Source: Batillaria attramentaria (lineage: Eukaryota; Mollusca; Gastropoda; Batillariidae). Taken from it: DNA of 64,000 bases. The notes below the pieces were generated by a model. The model was given only the letters and a program-made list of their open reading frames with translations, did not search any database and was not told where the DNA came from. The first letter of the stretch is position 1. The number at the start of each line of letters is the position of its first letter. The translations under genes and the position numbers were made by a program. Shown piece after piece: positions 1 to 10,699 of this stretch. The stretch spans positions 309,501 to 373,500 of the forward strand of contig JACVVK020000468.1 of the NCBI GenBank assembly GCA_018292915.2. The letters run 5' to 3'.

Positions 1-584
1 AATGGACAGGGAGGCACAGACCGAGACGTCACAGCCAGAATCGGCAAGGCAAGAGCAGCAATGGTCATGCTGAAGAACATCTGGGCATCCAAAGTTGTCA
101 GCATAAGAACCAAACTTCGCATCTTCAACTCCAACGTGAAGTAAGTTCTGCTCTACGGATGCGAAACGTGGAGGACAACGAAGACGATGCAGCAGAAGAT
201 CCAGACATTTCTCAACACCTGTCTGAGGCGCATCTTCAACATCCGATGGCCAGAGAAGATCCGGAACGAAGAGCTGTGGGAGCGAGCAGGGCAGGAACAA
301 GCGGCCAAGCAGATCCTGCGGAGGAAGTGGGGCTGGATTGGACACACCCTCAGGAAGCCAGCATCCAGCACCACACGCCAAGCCCTGACATGGAACCCAC
401 AGGGGAAAAGGAAGAGAGGCCGGCCTCGCAACAGCTGGAGGCGAGACACTGAGGCAGAGTTATATAAGCAGGGGACCAACTGGACTGGAGTAGCAAGAAT
501 AGCCCAGAACAGAGTGCGATGGCGAAGGGTTGTCGACGGCCTATGCTCCACGTGGAGCCAGGGGCCTAAGTAAGTAAGTAAGAA
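1..584 (+). pseudogene. RTE-type LINE, 3' end of the endonuclease-reverse transcriptase ORF
   Basis: One reading frame runs from base 1 to a stop at 571-573, broken by an in-frame TAA at 142-144. Around the stop it reads ...SNVK*VLLYGCETWR..., the conserved LLYGCETW motif after the reverse-transcriptase palm. It continues through WGWIGHTLRK and a basic GKRKRGRPRNSWRRD stretch that typify the C-terminus of RTE-clade non-LTR retrotransposons. The coding end is followed almost at once by a short (TAAG)n tract (about 567-584), the simple-repeat tail expected of an RTE 3' end. The 5' part lies outside the window, so total length is unknown. The internal stop makes this copy inactive. Related fragments occur at 1222-1405 (+) and 33,196-33,388 (-). 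The family call is from recognised motifs; clade certainty is moderate to high. Confidence 0.85.
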
Positions 585-587
585 CAG

Positions 588-1224
588 TCAATAGCGAGTA
601 TGGCCCCCATTAGCATCGATGACGGCCTGGCAGCGGCGGGTCATTGAGCGGACCAACGTGTTGCTGGCTGCCCTGGGAATGTTGGCCCAGGCCTGCCGGA
701 CGGCCCGATCAAGTTCAGCGACAGTTGTGGGCCTTGGGACCACCCTACTGAGCTGTGTCTGGAGCAAATCCCAAAATTGCTCAATAGGGTTCATGTCAGG
801 AGAGAACGCTGGCCAAGGCATCACTTGGATGCCCGAGCGCTGCAGGAGGTCCTGGGTAGCCCTGGCAGTGTGGGGGCGCGCGTTGTCGTGCTGGAAAACC
901 CAGTTCCCGTGGGCCTGGAAAAGGGCAGCACATGAGGGTGCAGCACCTGGTCCATGTACCGCTGCGCTGTAATGCCGTTGCCGCTTCCAGGACCCAGGCC
1001 TTGGAAGATGACGGGTCCCAGCACCTGGTTGTGGCCGATGGCGTCCCCACAACATGAGGTCGTTTTCCACGACACAGTTGTCAGCATAGCGGTCACCTCT
1101 TCTTCTCCATACCCGAACACGCCCGTCAGCATGGTCAGTGCAGAAACGGCTTTCATCGCTGAAAAGCACGTTCTGCCAGCGAACATTGTTCCAGTTGAGG
1201 TGGCCTTGCGCCCACTGCAGGAAT
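588..1224 (-). pseudogene. Tc1-like DNA transposase fragment (DD34E), frameshifted
   Basis: Read on the minus strand this is the catalytic part of a Tc1/mariner transposase. The first catalytic Asp lies in LFSDESRF, the second in VFQHDNARPHTA and the Glu in SPDMNPIEQFWD. I count 34 residues between the second Asp and the Glu, so it is a DD34E Tc1-type domain. The C-terminus is complete, with a stop at 588-590. The frame shifts near 1050 and shifts back near 910, and the conserved VMVWG block is damaged, so the protein cannot be made intact. The N-terminal DNA-binding half is missing: homology stops abruptly at about 1222-1225, where RTE sequence begins. No terminal inverted repeats are seen, so this is a fossil piece. 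Confidence 0.88.
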
Positions 1225-1405
1225 TGGGGCTGGATTGGACACACCCTCAGGAAGCCAGCATCCAGCACCACACGCCAAGCCCTGACATGGAACCCGCAGG
1301 GGAAAAGGAAGAGAGGCCGGCCTCGCAACAGCTGGAGGCGGGACACTGAGGCAGAGCTATGCAAGCAGGGGACCAACTGGACTGGAGTGGCAAGAATAGC
1401 CCTGG
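1222..1405 (+). pseudogene. second RTE LINE fragment
   Basis: This is a nearly identical copy of bases 328-510 of the first RTE fragment, encoding WGWIGHTLRK through NWTGVARIA. Only a handful of substitutions separate the two copies. It starts abruptly at the Tc1 junction and ends at about 1405, where sequence of repeat family R1 begins. It has neither the RTE 3' tail nor a start codon. It may be a separate truncated insertion or a local duplication of the neighbour at 328-510. Confidence 0.85.
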
Positions 1406-2372
1406 TGAAATGGGCTGGTGAAATGTCGGAGGCAGTGACGATACTTGCTGATTTTGTCTGTGAACTAAGCGTTTGACGTCAGCTTCACACTGGTGGTATG
1501 ACAGATGATGCTTGTGCATGTCTTGTGATTTCCCTGTTGCTTTTGTGACTTCCCTGACTGAATTAATTTTTACATAAAATCTGGAAGATCTAGAAGGCTG
1601 GTGAAACGTGGACTTAAATACCTTGAATTGTACTTACGAAATCGCAAAACTGTAACTGTTTTGACCGATGCTTCTCACAGAAACTATAAAAAATATGTTT
1701 ATCTAAAAGCTGTTATTCTTAATTCTAAAGCTACAATAGTGCAGTAGTTCCTGTCATATGTACAGTTGTCACACGAAACAAAAATGCTGTGAAGTTAAGT
1801 AATTTGAAGGAGTCCTTTCACAGATATTTGGCCTTATATGCAAACCACCCCTACCTCGGAAATATTTTTTTCTACACGAAATCTATCAGAGCTACAGTGC
1901 TGTGCTACGAACCTATTCAGTATAATTGGATGAACTTCCAAAATCTCGATAATGAAGGCATTTGAAGAATTTTTTCGTAAAAATACGTAGCATGACCGAT
2001 TTCTTTAAACGGGCGATAACTCTTCTGAAAATGCGGTAAGAGAAAAATCATGAAAAGTCGGTCTGCAGAATATGACTGCCCACTTTGTCTCAAATCACCA
2101 AGCCCATCAACGAGGTGGTTTTGGAGATAGCAATGGTTACACCCGTACCACACACACACACACACACACACACCTCCCGCCAAAAAGAACGCAGCAGCAT
2201 AGTGTGCACGTAAGACGCAGATTTCGTTACGTCACTGTGTGCGTGAAAGTATGTATTGTCTGGAGAAACGTTACAGTTTTGTTTTGTATCACTGAAACTT
2301 GCTGCTGTGCGCAGCGGAATCTGCCCCATCCCATAAAGCTGTTTCTCCATAGAGAAACAATTTTAAAACACC
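1406..2372. repeat. dispersed repeat R1, copy 1
   Basis: About 950 bp that recur at 6900-7890 in the same orientation with scattered substitutions and small indels. Shared landmarks are GACAGATGATGCTTGTGC, TTGACCGATGCTTCTCAC and CGATAACTCTTCTGAAAATG, then a CA tract, then AACGCAGCAGCATAGTG. No open reading frame of note is present. Inside it, 2149-2173 is a (CA)n tract. Family unknown; possibly a non-autonomous transposon or old local duplication. Confidence 0.7.
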
Positions 2373-5290
2373 GATGCATATTGACCAACTTGTTGGCTGG
2401 TTCGTCTAACAGATATATATTTTACACAATTTAAGCATTATACATTATCCTGTAGGCAGTGCCTCCCACTTTTTTTTTCAGAACTTTAATAAATGTTCAG
2501 TTTTCTGATTTTATGTTCAAATTCTGTGTGTTTTAATACGTAGGACAGGCACACAGCAGCGTGTGTAAAACTTTTCATCGAATGCAGTGCTCTGACTCTG
2601 CCGCACTAGAATCAGTCACTTGGGTCGCAATATTAGAATACAGCATCTGAGATCATCGTGGTAACTGTGGCCGGCCTATTAGTTGTTGTAGAGCTAGAAG
2701 TATACCGTGTTCTGAGCAGACGACGTAATCTGGTTGCGGATTGAGAACTAGCTAGACGGCGCTGATTGGTGGCTATTTTCAGAAGCTTTGTCCAATCCCA
2801 GTCTGTTCAGGAATAGACCGTGCCCTCAAACAAAATCGTATTCTCTAATATTATGAGCCACAAAATCACGAAAACTATCGTAATGGCCAGTGAAACATCC
2901 TTCCGTATGGCAAACAGCCTTAGAAGTTTGAAAGCGAGAGCACTCCATCTCAGTCTGAGAGGGAGAGAGGATGGGTGTGTGTTAGGGGTACTACATCTAT
3001 ATCCGTGCAGGTTATGTGCAGCAGGCCGGAACACAATGACGCAAAAACACAAGATGCCGCTACCTAAAGAACAAAACAAAACCCAAAACTATCACGTGGC
3101 CAAAATGTTATTTTCATGGAAAAAGTAAAGAACTTACCGTAGTCGTTGCTGGAGGAATGATGAGAGCCTCGACTGGTGTCGGGAGGAGCCTGATTCCACT
3201 CCCAAGTCTCCCGGCTTATATGCAGAATCTGGTGTTAATTAACGAGCATGGCATTTCATTGGTTGGCATCTCTCCACAAACGTTTTTACCAAAGTTGACG
3301 CACGCGCGCAGAGAAACAGCGCAGCATTGCCAAAACAAAGTGACCAATCGGATGATCCGAAACATTCATGATTTGGTGGTGGAAACGATTAGAAAAACAT
3401 GGACTGTACTACGTGAGAGGTTGCAGGCTTCAGCCCATGAAAATGACACACCTGTTATGTTTACGTGTACGCAGCATCTGTGTGCCGGCTGGCTCAACAC
3501 ATGAGATTTTCACCAAGCGAAAGCACGCAAACAGTTTCCGCCGATAATCTACAGGGGGACGGTGCACACAGAGGTATTGCAATCTTTTACATAAACTTTA
3601 TCGTACACAGACCTTGCGTTGCATCAAGACGCTAAGATTTGTTTGCTAAAATGATTTAAAAAAAAAAAAAAAAACACCATTCCGTTGTCTCATCTGATCG
3701 TAGCAGACTTTAGAAGGACTTACGAATTTGATATCATGCTTGTTTTTAGGCTGACCGTTGTCTGTATGTGGGCGCGTTTACTCTGGACCAAATAAGCGAA
3801 CTTAGAAGAGGACCAAGCACGTTTACTTTAGAAAATTTCACACCAAAACAGGTAGTACAATTGCATGTCAACCAGGGGTCGCTTTGGGTGCCAGGTCCGC
3901 ATTAAAATTGTGTGCAGAGTAAAAAAAAAAGAAAAAAAAAAAAAGAAGGCAATCTGCGGCTTTTTGCTGGCTTTGTAGATAAGTTTCATGCCATGTAATA
4001 GTAAAAACAGGGGGGACATGAGCCTGGCATATGGACTATTTGTATTCATGCGCGGCTGGCACAAGAGCCAGCAGACGACAGAGGAATGAGGGGGTAGGTG
4101 GTCGCTGTTAGCATTACAAAGAAACGGAATATTGAAATGTGTTGAAATTTACTCTACACATGAGTCTTTGGCTGCTAGATTTTTGTGGTTTTTGTGATTT
4201 TGGGGGTGTGACAGGCAGCGTTAGGTTTAATAGGGATATATTTAGCTGTTATTCCCCATCAAGCTGTGGTATACCGACGAGTATTTTGATCCAAGACGCA
4301 AATCAACCCTGAGCTTTAGCGAATCAAAATACGAGTCGATATACCACAGCTTGATGTGGGTAAAAATGCTTCATCATCCTTTTTTGGGCCAATTTATGGT
4401 ATATTTTGAACGTTTATCCGAGTTTAAAAAAACCCAAAAAACTGACAGTCGACAGCGGCTGCACATAGCAGACAACCGAGTTTGTACGTCGGCAGAGCAC
4501 GAGCACGGCGCCAACAGAATAAAGCGCGCCTTCTTATGCTGGCAAGGCGGTGTCAATTCACTCACGAACTCAAATCCAAACAAAAACACAAGTTTTAAAC
4601 TTCGACTAAAGACACAATCAAGCATGCTAACGCTTTGAAGGAAATGTCAATTTGCGAAGTGAATGCGAAACCGATCAAGCACAGCTTAGTCTGTTCACGC
4701 TATGCACCATTAGGGCTCGAGCACGCGATTCTTCACGAAATATGAAGCTTTGTCAGTGTTTATTCCAATATTTGTGGGACATGCACATCGATTAAAGTCT
4801 CCTTCCACCAACAGCTACATTTTATACATGTTAAACCTGCATGCATTATTCAAACGATTCAAGAAGCTTCTGTTCAATCGGAGATCTATCAAAAATGTTT
4901 CGTCGTCGATAGTGTTGACATAGGGAGCGAGTTCTCCCCGAAGAGAGGTAATACATCTACTTACTCATCGATGAAATAATTTATTTATTTTTTTTGCCGA
5001 AAAGGCTGTATCTCTGTTCTTTGTGTCACAAAGAAAGAAACTGCCAGCCGGGAACCATGCCTGATTGTCATGTTATGTCGTGCTCTGTGTCACATGATTT
5101 ATCCAGTACTAGTACAATAAGGACACTTCTTCCACAGGAGAGATCAAAGAAAAAGAGGCCGCTAAGGATGATAATGCTTTTTTTTTTTTTTTAAATGAAA
5201 TCTGCGTCGGTGGTCTGTTCCCTTACACTAGAAAATTTCACCCGGGCCCGGAACCGTACCTGGAAGTACATACACATGTCAATTCAATTC
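2371..5290. repeat. dispersed repeat D, copy 1
   Basis: A 2.9-kb block repeated in direct orientation at 16,817-20,140 (copy 2); part of it is inverted at 23,269-24,548 (copy 3). It contains several CCAAT-type boxes (around 2760, 2790, 3258 and 3344), an inverted-repeat hairpin at 4254-4360, A- and T-rich tracts, and small ORFs at 2820-3128 and 3157-3504. These ORFs are also open in copy 2 but resemble nothing I know. Compared with copy 2 it lacks about 390 bp after 4891. It may be a large non-autonomous mobile element or a segmental duplication. Confidence 0.72.
4254..4360. repeat. inverted-repeat hairpin in repeat D copy 1
   Basis: The left arm begins CCCCATCAAGCTGTGGTATA and the right arm ends TATACCACAGCTTGATGTGG; the two are reverse complements with few mismatches. 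The spacer is about 16 bases (GAGCTTTAGCG...). The right arm has lost the segment GATTGCGTCTTGG that is present in copy 2. Confidence 0.85.
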
Positions 5291-5622
5291 AATTAAATTT
5301 ACTTTATTAATCCCAGAATGGAAATTATAGGCCACCACAAAAATAATAATAAGACATAATAATAACAAATAAAACTTAAACTTACTCTCACACACATACA
5401 AATGAAAGTCTTGTGTACTCACACACCTAAAAAGCAAAGCAAAACAAATAAAACAAGGAGGAACGACCCCGTCCTACAAAGTTGTTTCTCCAAACTTCAT
5501 TTTATTTTGTCTGTTTAGTTGTTATTGTTGCCGGTTCTCCCCTCTCCAAGTTCTACCAATGACACTAGATCCTCTACGACCTCGACCGATTAGTCACGTG
5601 ACTGGGGGGTAGGGGAAGAAGG

Positions 5623-5648
<26 letters not shown>

Positions 5649-5654
<6 letters not shown>

Positions 5655-5824
5655 ATGGGTGTTTAGGAGTTTAACGTCCTTTTCCACCACATAAGGCGGA
5701 TATCAAAGACGGGGCAACGAGAAAAAGGCCAGCACAAATATTTTGCCCCAGCGGCCGGGATTCGAACTCTCGGCCCAAGCATTGAAAGTCCAACGCTCTA
5801 CCATTCGGCCACCCTGGCTCCCCA
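5649..5824 (-). repeat. tRNA-derived SINE A (full copy)
   Basis: On the minus strand this begins with a tRNA-like head: box A GTGGCCGAATGGTAGAGCG and canonical box B GAGTTCGAATCCC. The body follows (CAAAATATTTGTGCTGGCC, then GTTGCCCCGTC) and the element ends in GTGGAAAAGGACGTTAAAC and a C/A-rich tail. The same family recurs at 6645-6813, 7903-7978, 11,641-11,699, 15,380-15,604, 47,283-47,464 and, split in two, at 49,645-49,672 and 50,232-50,265. It is probably transcribed by RNA polymerase III when intact. The parent tRNA is unclear (Leu/Ser- or Arg-like anticodon arm). Confidence 0.85.
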
Positions 5825-5999
5825 GAGAGAGAGAGAGACGTCAGTTCCGTGAACTAAACATTTGGCGTCAGCCTCAGGCAGGTCCTCATACACACAGAGA
5901 GAGAGAGAGAGAGATCAAAGATCTTGAATTCTAAGGTCTTTGGAGAGATGACGTCAATTCCGTGAACTAATTTTTTGACGTCAGCCTCTAGCACTGAGA

Positions 6000-6300
6000 T
6001 CGTTTGAAGATGCTTGTGTATGTCTTGTGATTTCCCTGTTGGCTTTGTGGCTTCCCCGACTGAATTATTTTTCACATGAAATCTGGAAGATCTAGAGGGC
6101 TGGTGAAATGTCGGAGGCAGTGACGATACTTGCTGATTTTGTCTGTGAACTAAGCGTTTGACGTCAGCTTCACACTGGTGGTATGACAGATGATGCTTGT
6201 GCATGTCTTGTGATTTCCCTGTTGCTTTCGTGACTTCCATGGCTGAAATAATTTTTACATAAAATCTGGAAGATCTAGAGGGCTGGTGAAATCGCAAATT
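6000..6300. repeat. tandem partial copies of the R1 5' portion
   Basis: Two adjacent partial copies (about 6000-6110 and 6170-6290) of the 5' portion of R1 share CTTGTGATTTCCCTGTTG and ATCTGGAAGATCTAGA with bases 1500-1600. They sit between two SINE A copies and short GA tracts. Confidence 0.65.
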
Positions 6301-6644
6301 TGGAACTCTTTTGACCGGTGCTTCTCGCAAAAACTTGAAACAGTTATGTTTATCTAAACGTTCAGTTATTCTTAATGCTAAAGCTATAATAGTGCAGTAG
6401 TTCCTGTCATATGTGCAGTTATCACACTGGACAACAAGGAGGAACGGCCCCGTCCTACAAAGTTATTTCTCCAAACTTCATTTTATTTTGTATGTTTTGT
6501 CGTATTGTTGCCGGTTCTCCCATCTCCAAGTTCTGCCAATGACACTAGATCCTCTACGACCTCGACCGATTAGCCACAAGACGGGGGGTGGGGCCGGGTG
6601 GGGGAAGAAGGGAGAGAGAGAGAGAGAGAGGCACAGAGAGAGGG

Positions 6645-6813
6645 GGTGGGTGTGTGGGTGTTTAGGAGTTTAACGTCCTTTTCACCACATAAGGGTGATA
6701 TCAAAGATGGGGCAACGAGAAAAAGGCCAGCTCAAATATTTGGCCCGGCCAGCGGCCGGAATTCGAACTCTCGGCCCAAGCATTGAAAGTCCATTCGGCC
6801 ACCCTGGCTCCCC
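6645..6813 (-). repeat. tRNA-derived SINE A with damaged box A
   Basis: Same family as 5649-5824. An 11-bp deletion has removed CAACGCTCTAC from the region matching box A and its flank, so an internal polymerase III promoter is unlikely to work in this copy. Box B and body are intact. Confidence 0.82.
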
Positions 6814-6899
6814 AGAGAGAGAGAGAGACGTCTGCCTCAGGCAGGTTGTCATACAGAGAGAGATGACGTCAATTCCGTGAACTAAAATATCGACGTCAG

Positions 6900-7636
6900 C
6901 CTCTGGAAGATGTCGGAAGCAGTGACGATACTTGCAGATTTTGTCTGTGAACCAAACATTTGACGTCAGCCTCACGATGCTCGTCTGACAGATGATACTT
7001 CATCATATCTTGTGATTTCCTTGTTGCTTTTGTGCCTTCCGTGACTGAATTAATTTTGACATAAAATCTGGAAGACCTAGAGAGCTGATGAAACGTGGAC
7101 TTAAGTGCCTTGGGTTGTACTTACGAAAATGCAAAATTGGAACTTTTTTGACCGGCGCTTCTCGCAGAAACGTGAAAAAAATTAATGTGTTTATCTAAAA
7201 GCTCTGTTATTCTTAATACCAAAGCTATAATAGTGCAGTAGTTCATGTCATATGTGCAGTTGGCACAAGTGACAAAAATACCGGAATGATGAGTAATTTG
7301 AAGGAGTCTTTTCATAGATATTTCGCCTTATATGCAAACAACCCCTACCTCGGAAATATTTTTCTTACACAAAACCTGTCAGAGCTACAGAGCTGTGCTA
7401 CGAAAACAGGCAGTATAATTGGATGATCTTCCCAATTTCAGAAGATGAAGCCATCTGGACATTTTTTTCGAAAAAATTCGTAACATGACCGATTTTTTAA
7501 AATCGGCGATAACTCTTCTGAAAATGCGGCAGGCTAAAAATCGTGAAAGGTAGCTCTGGAGAAGGTGAATTCCCATTTTATCTCAAAGTAAAAAGGCCTC
7601 CAACGAGGTGGTTTAGGAGATAGTCATCATTACATC

Positions 7637-7681
<45 letters not shown>

Positions 7682-7890
7682 CTCCCGCCAAAAAGAACGC
7701 AGCAGCATAGTGTGCACGTAAGGTGTCTATGACGCAGATTTCGTTACGTCACTGTGTGCGTGAAAGTAAGTATTGTGTGGAGAAACGTCACAGTCTTGTT
7801 TTGTATCACTGAAACTTGCTGCTGCGCGTAGCAAAATCTGCCCCGTCTCATAAAGTTGTTTCTCTATAGAGAAACAACTTAAAAACAGCA
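6900..7890. repeat. dispersed repeat R1, copy 2
   Basis: Second copy of the block at 1406-2372, in direct orientation, with a longer CA tract (7641-7677) at the position of the shorter tract in copy 1. It ends in GTTTCTCTATAGAGAAACAA, a short perfect palindromic sequence also present in copy 1 with one change. No coding potential recognised. Confidence 0.7.
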
Positions 7891-7902
7891 GGGGAGAAAA
7901 GA

Positions 7903-7978
7903 AAGAGGGCCAAATATTTGTGTTGGCCTTCTTCTCATTGCTCCGTCTTCGGTATCGCCCTTACGTGGCTCAAACATT
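7903..7978 (+). repeat. SINE A body fragment
   Basis: GGCCAAATATTTGTGTTGGCC, then GCTCCGTCTTCGGTATCGCCC, matches the SINE A body in sense orientation. The tRNA head and tail are absent. From 7979 to 8232 I see nothing else apart from a G run at 8161-8179. Confidence 0.6.
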
Positions 7979-8232
7979 ACACTTCACCCAAGCCCAACCT
8001 TGACTGAAGGGGAGTAACACCAGCAAATGACTGCCGTAGTTGCTTCCCTTCGACCGCTACACCGTGAATGCGCAACAGACGGATGCAGCACAATGCTATT
8101 TGACTCCGAGTCTCACATAACAATTGAGGTTATAATAAAAGAAGAAGCTAAAGTAGCGAACGGGGAGGGGGGGGGGGGTGTCTGAAACTGAGAACTGAGA
8201 ATCACCCGGGACAAAATGAAATTGTTACCCAC

Positions 8233-8597
8233 CTGTGGCATTCGTATCAAAATGAGACTGCATTCGCTCTCGCGTCTGGTTCTCCAAAAATCCCCCATCT
8301 ACATTGCTGTTCACTCCAGCGTTGTTGATCAATAGATTCAAACCCCCATCCTCCAAAATCGAGCTTGCCAGCTGAAAGGCCGAGTTTATGTCACTGTCGT
8401 TGGTCACATCGAGTTTATGGACAACCGTAAGGCACTCGTGTTGTTTCGCAAGTGCTTGAAGTTCGTCTGCAGTTTGCTGGGTTTCTGCACGCTGCAAGCA
8501 GATATGTCGGCGGATTTGCTTGTGCCAGGATCGTTTTGACAAACTCCAAGCCTAGACCTCGACTGGCACCAGTGATGAAGACCGATCTTGGGTGCAT
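8233..8597 (-). pseudogene. short-chain dehydrogenase/reductase, first exon, frameshifted
   Basis: Minus-strand reading from an ATG at 8597 gives a Rossmann-fold start with the glycine motif in VFITGASRGLGLEFV (cofactor-binding TGxxxGxG). After a frameshift near 8500 it continues as LDVTND, the NNAG motif in LNLLINNAGV and FDTNATG. This order is that of classical SDR oxidoreductases, closest in feel to the C-factor/sniffer carbonyl-reductase group. The exon ends at a good splice donor, CACAG|GTGGGT, at 8233. Later exons with the YxxxK catalytic motif are not visible to the left. The single-base shift means either a pseudogene or a sequence error. The SDR family is certain; the substrate cannot be told. 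Confidence 0.78.
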
Positions 8598-8873
8598 TTT
8601 GCTTCAGCACAAGCAACAAGAAACCGCCGATTTAGTTTTATAAGGCGGCACGCGCTTGAGGGTCATGGGTCAAAGTTCAGACGATAGTAGAATCGATTTA
8701 CTACAAGATGTGTAAAATACGCCAACGTCTCTTGCGTCCACAGATTTATTATTTATTTTGTGGTTAAAGTCAATATGGTGTTTCTAGCGGATGTGTCAAG
8801 CTGCGTTCACACAATACACCGGTTTCACCAATGTATGGCTTTACATTCTACTACATTCATCTGATAGGACATT
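8598..8873. other. intergenic, nothing recognised
   Basis: About 280 bp upstream of the SDR exon. No ORF or repeat family recognised. It would be the promoter side of the SDR exon. Confidence 0.5.
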
Positions 8874-9056
8874 TGTTACTGCGATATCGGCACAGCTGAC
8901 TGACGTTATCGGCACAGCAATGAACCCTCCCTGGGATATACCGCGTCTTACGTCAATTTGAGACGTAGACGTCTAGATCTAGACATCTTGATCTAGTCAT
9001 GAGTGATCTAATCAATTCATATATGTTGATACTGCTTTTCAATGAGGATATAATGA

Positions 9057-9097
<41 letters not shown>

Positions 9098-9562
9098 GTT
9101 GTGCTGTGTGTCTGTCTCTCTGCGTGCGTGAAAAGGTGGTAGACACAACAAAAACAGTCTATACAATGTACTTACATCGTTCTTGTTGTCTTTCACCGCA
9201 AGGCATGCTGTCACAAACAACACTACAAATTGCCCCACGTGCATCGTAACGGACGACGCCAAGAAATTCCAGCCGTGATGATGCCGGTCGGATGCAGGAT
9301 GGTGTCAGTGGCGCGAAATCGGTGGGAAACCCCCTCCATACAGTAATGGGGATTTCCTAGGGGCAAGTCATTACTTGGTAAAATACGCAAAAATGTAACG
9401 ATACGAAAAGTTCTACATTTACATCCAAATTTGTCTGTTGACATTTGGCATCACTGGCCGAACATCTTAACAAAATTCCTTCCACATCCATTTGGGCATA
9501 GTTTACCTTTGTTTTCAACACACTGTGCCGATAACGTCAGCTGTGCCGATATCGCAGTAACA
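8874..9562. mobile_element. candidate non-autonomous element with about 40-bp inverted termini
   Basis: The left terminus 8874-8918 (TGTTACTGCGATATCGGCAC... GTTATCGGCACAG) is repeated in inverse at 9523-9562, except for an extra TGAC in the left arm. The ends are TGTTACTG and CAGTAACA. Flanks are GACATT before and GACGTT after, an imperfect 6-bp direct repeat that could be a decayed target duplication. The inside holds a GT microsatellite (9059-9096) and a minus-strand signal-peptide exon, and no transposase. The inverted repeat is plainly there; calling it a transposon is inference. Confidence 0.5.
9176..9262 (-). CDS. putative first exon encoding a signal peptide
   Basis: An ATG at 9262 opens 29 codons that read as a secretion signal: a short N-region, then hydrophobic FVVLFVTACLAV, then polar KDNKND. 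The exon ends in phase 0 at a strong donor, GAT|GTAAGT. A second in-frame ATG at codon 7 (MHVGQFV...) could be the real start. No following exon is recognised on the minus strand, and the exon lies wholly inside the inverted-repeat element at 8874-9562. Protein identity unknown. Confidence 0.35.
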
Positions 9563-9966
9563 GACGTTCACGTTATGTCAGTTTAAAGGGGGTGAACCCG
9601 GGATCACCGCTCAATCTGCTCCAGCAGTCGTTTCCCATTTGGGTTGCCGCACACTATGATAATCATTATCATCAATAAGAGACAGGTTGAGGATACACTC
9701 AGTGGTACATGTTAGAGCACTGAGATCAGAGCGGTCGTAGTCTAGCGTTGGAATGGGCAAAACCAGCGCTACCCGGCCTCGCCAAAAACTTGACTGCGAG
9801 AGGAAAAAGGCACCGGTCGGCCCGGGGCCTCACTGGTTGGGCCGGCTTGGGGGGCACAGTCGGGCAGTGCTGTATGAAATAAAATAGCCAAAAAGTGATG
9901 TTCAAAGATCGTGGTGGACACGCCAGACTACTCCGATCTGATGCTCTAGCATGAAACTGGCAACAC
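9563..9966. other. intergenic, nothing recognised
   Basis: About 400 bp with no convincing ORF, RNA or repeat family, only an ATGATAATCATTATCAT palindromic patch near 9656-9672. Confidence 0.5.
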
Positions 9967-9997
<31 letters not shown>

Positions 9998-10100
9998 GTG
10001 TGTGTGTGAGACAGTGTGTGTGTGTGTGCGTGTGTGTGTGTGTGCGTGTGTGTGTGTGTGTCAGCCTGGTTAGGGTGTGTGTGTGTGTGTCAGCCTGGTT

Positions 10101-10150
<50 letters not shown>

Positions 10151-10162
10151 AGAGAGCCTGGT

Positions 10163-10197
<35 letters not shown>

Positions 10198-10211
10198 CGG
10201 TGTGTGACGCC

Positions 10212-10249
<38 letters not shown>
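9967..10249. repeat. compound GT microsatellite/minisatellite
   Basis: About 280 bp of (GT)n interrupted by GTCAGCCTGGTTAGGGT (at 10,060 and 10,089) and a related GAGAGCCTGGTTAGGT (10,151). The interruptions are themselves repeated, so the tract grew partly as a longer unit. Confidence 0.95.
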
Positions 10250-10699
10250 ATACACCCGTCTTTTCAGATCATATGCCTCATTGCATGCTCTAAAACAAGA
10301 AATTATTGATGCAGAAGAGTTTTTATTCAGATGTTTTCGCGACCGCAAAGACTGACAGGAAAGAAGTGCTGGTAAGATACACCAGAAAAACTCGGTAGTC
10401 TCCCTTGCACCATTGTGTTAGCGCCGGGGTGTCCACGTCATCCGGGTCTTTAGATGTTGCAAATTTCGAAATACCATCTGTCGTCACTACACAGACAAAG
10501 TCAACCATTGAAGCCAGCAAAACTGAAACGTAACATTGAATACAAACACACAAACAAACAAATCAAGAACAAAAGAAAAAAACCAAACCAAGATCAAGAC
10601 ACACAAAGAACAAACAAACACAAGAACAAAAACAACAAAACAACAACAATAGCAGAAGCTTCTTTGGCTCACTTGTGAGATTGGTCAAGGTCATTCAAA
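10250..10699. other. intergenic with a weak minus-strand ORF
   Basis: On the minus strand 10,323-10,553 can be read as a 76-codon ORF containing SMVDFVCVVTTDGISKFA. It shows no recognised family, and a possible exon is not excluded. 10,540-10,660 is an A-rich stretch of CAAACA/AACAAA repeats. Confidence 0.4.

Noticed and set aside
153..551. Minus-strand ORF reading LFLFPCGFHVRAW
   Set aside because: Antisense shadow of the RTE reverse-transcriptase C-terminus.
2820..3504. ORFs conserved between repeat D copies as possible genes
   Set aside because: Both copies are recent duplicates, so openness in both is weak evidence; no domain, and the opposite strand is equally open.
9967..10355. Several ORFs of 75-92 codons reading CVCVCV or HTHTHT
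   Set aside because: They are translations of GT/CA microsatellites; the same applies at 2072-2434, 34,294-34,588, 45,007-45,369, 50,534-50,887 and 52,211-52,584.
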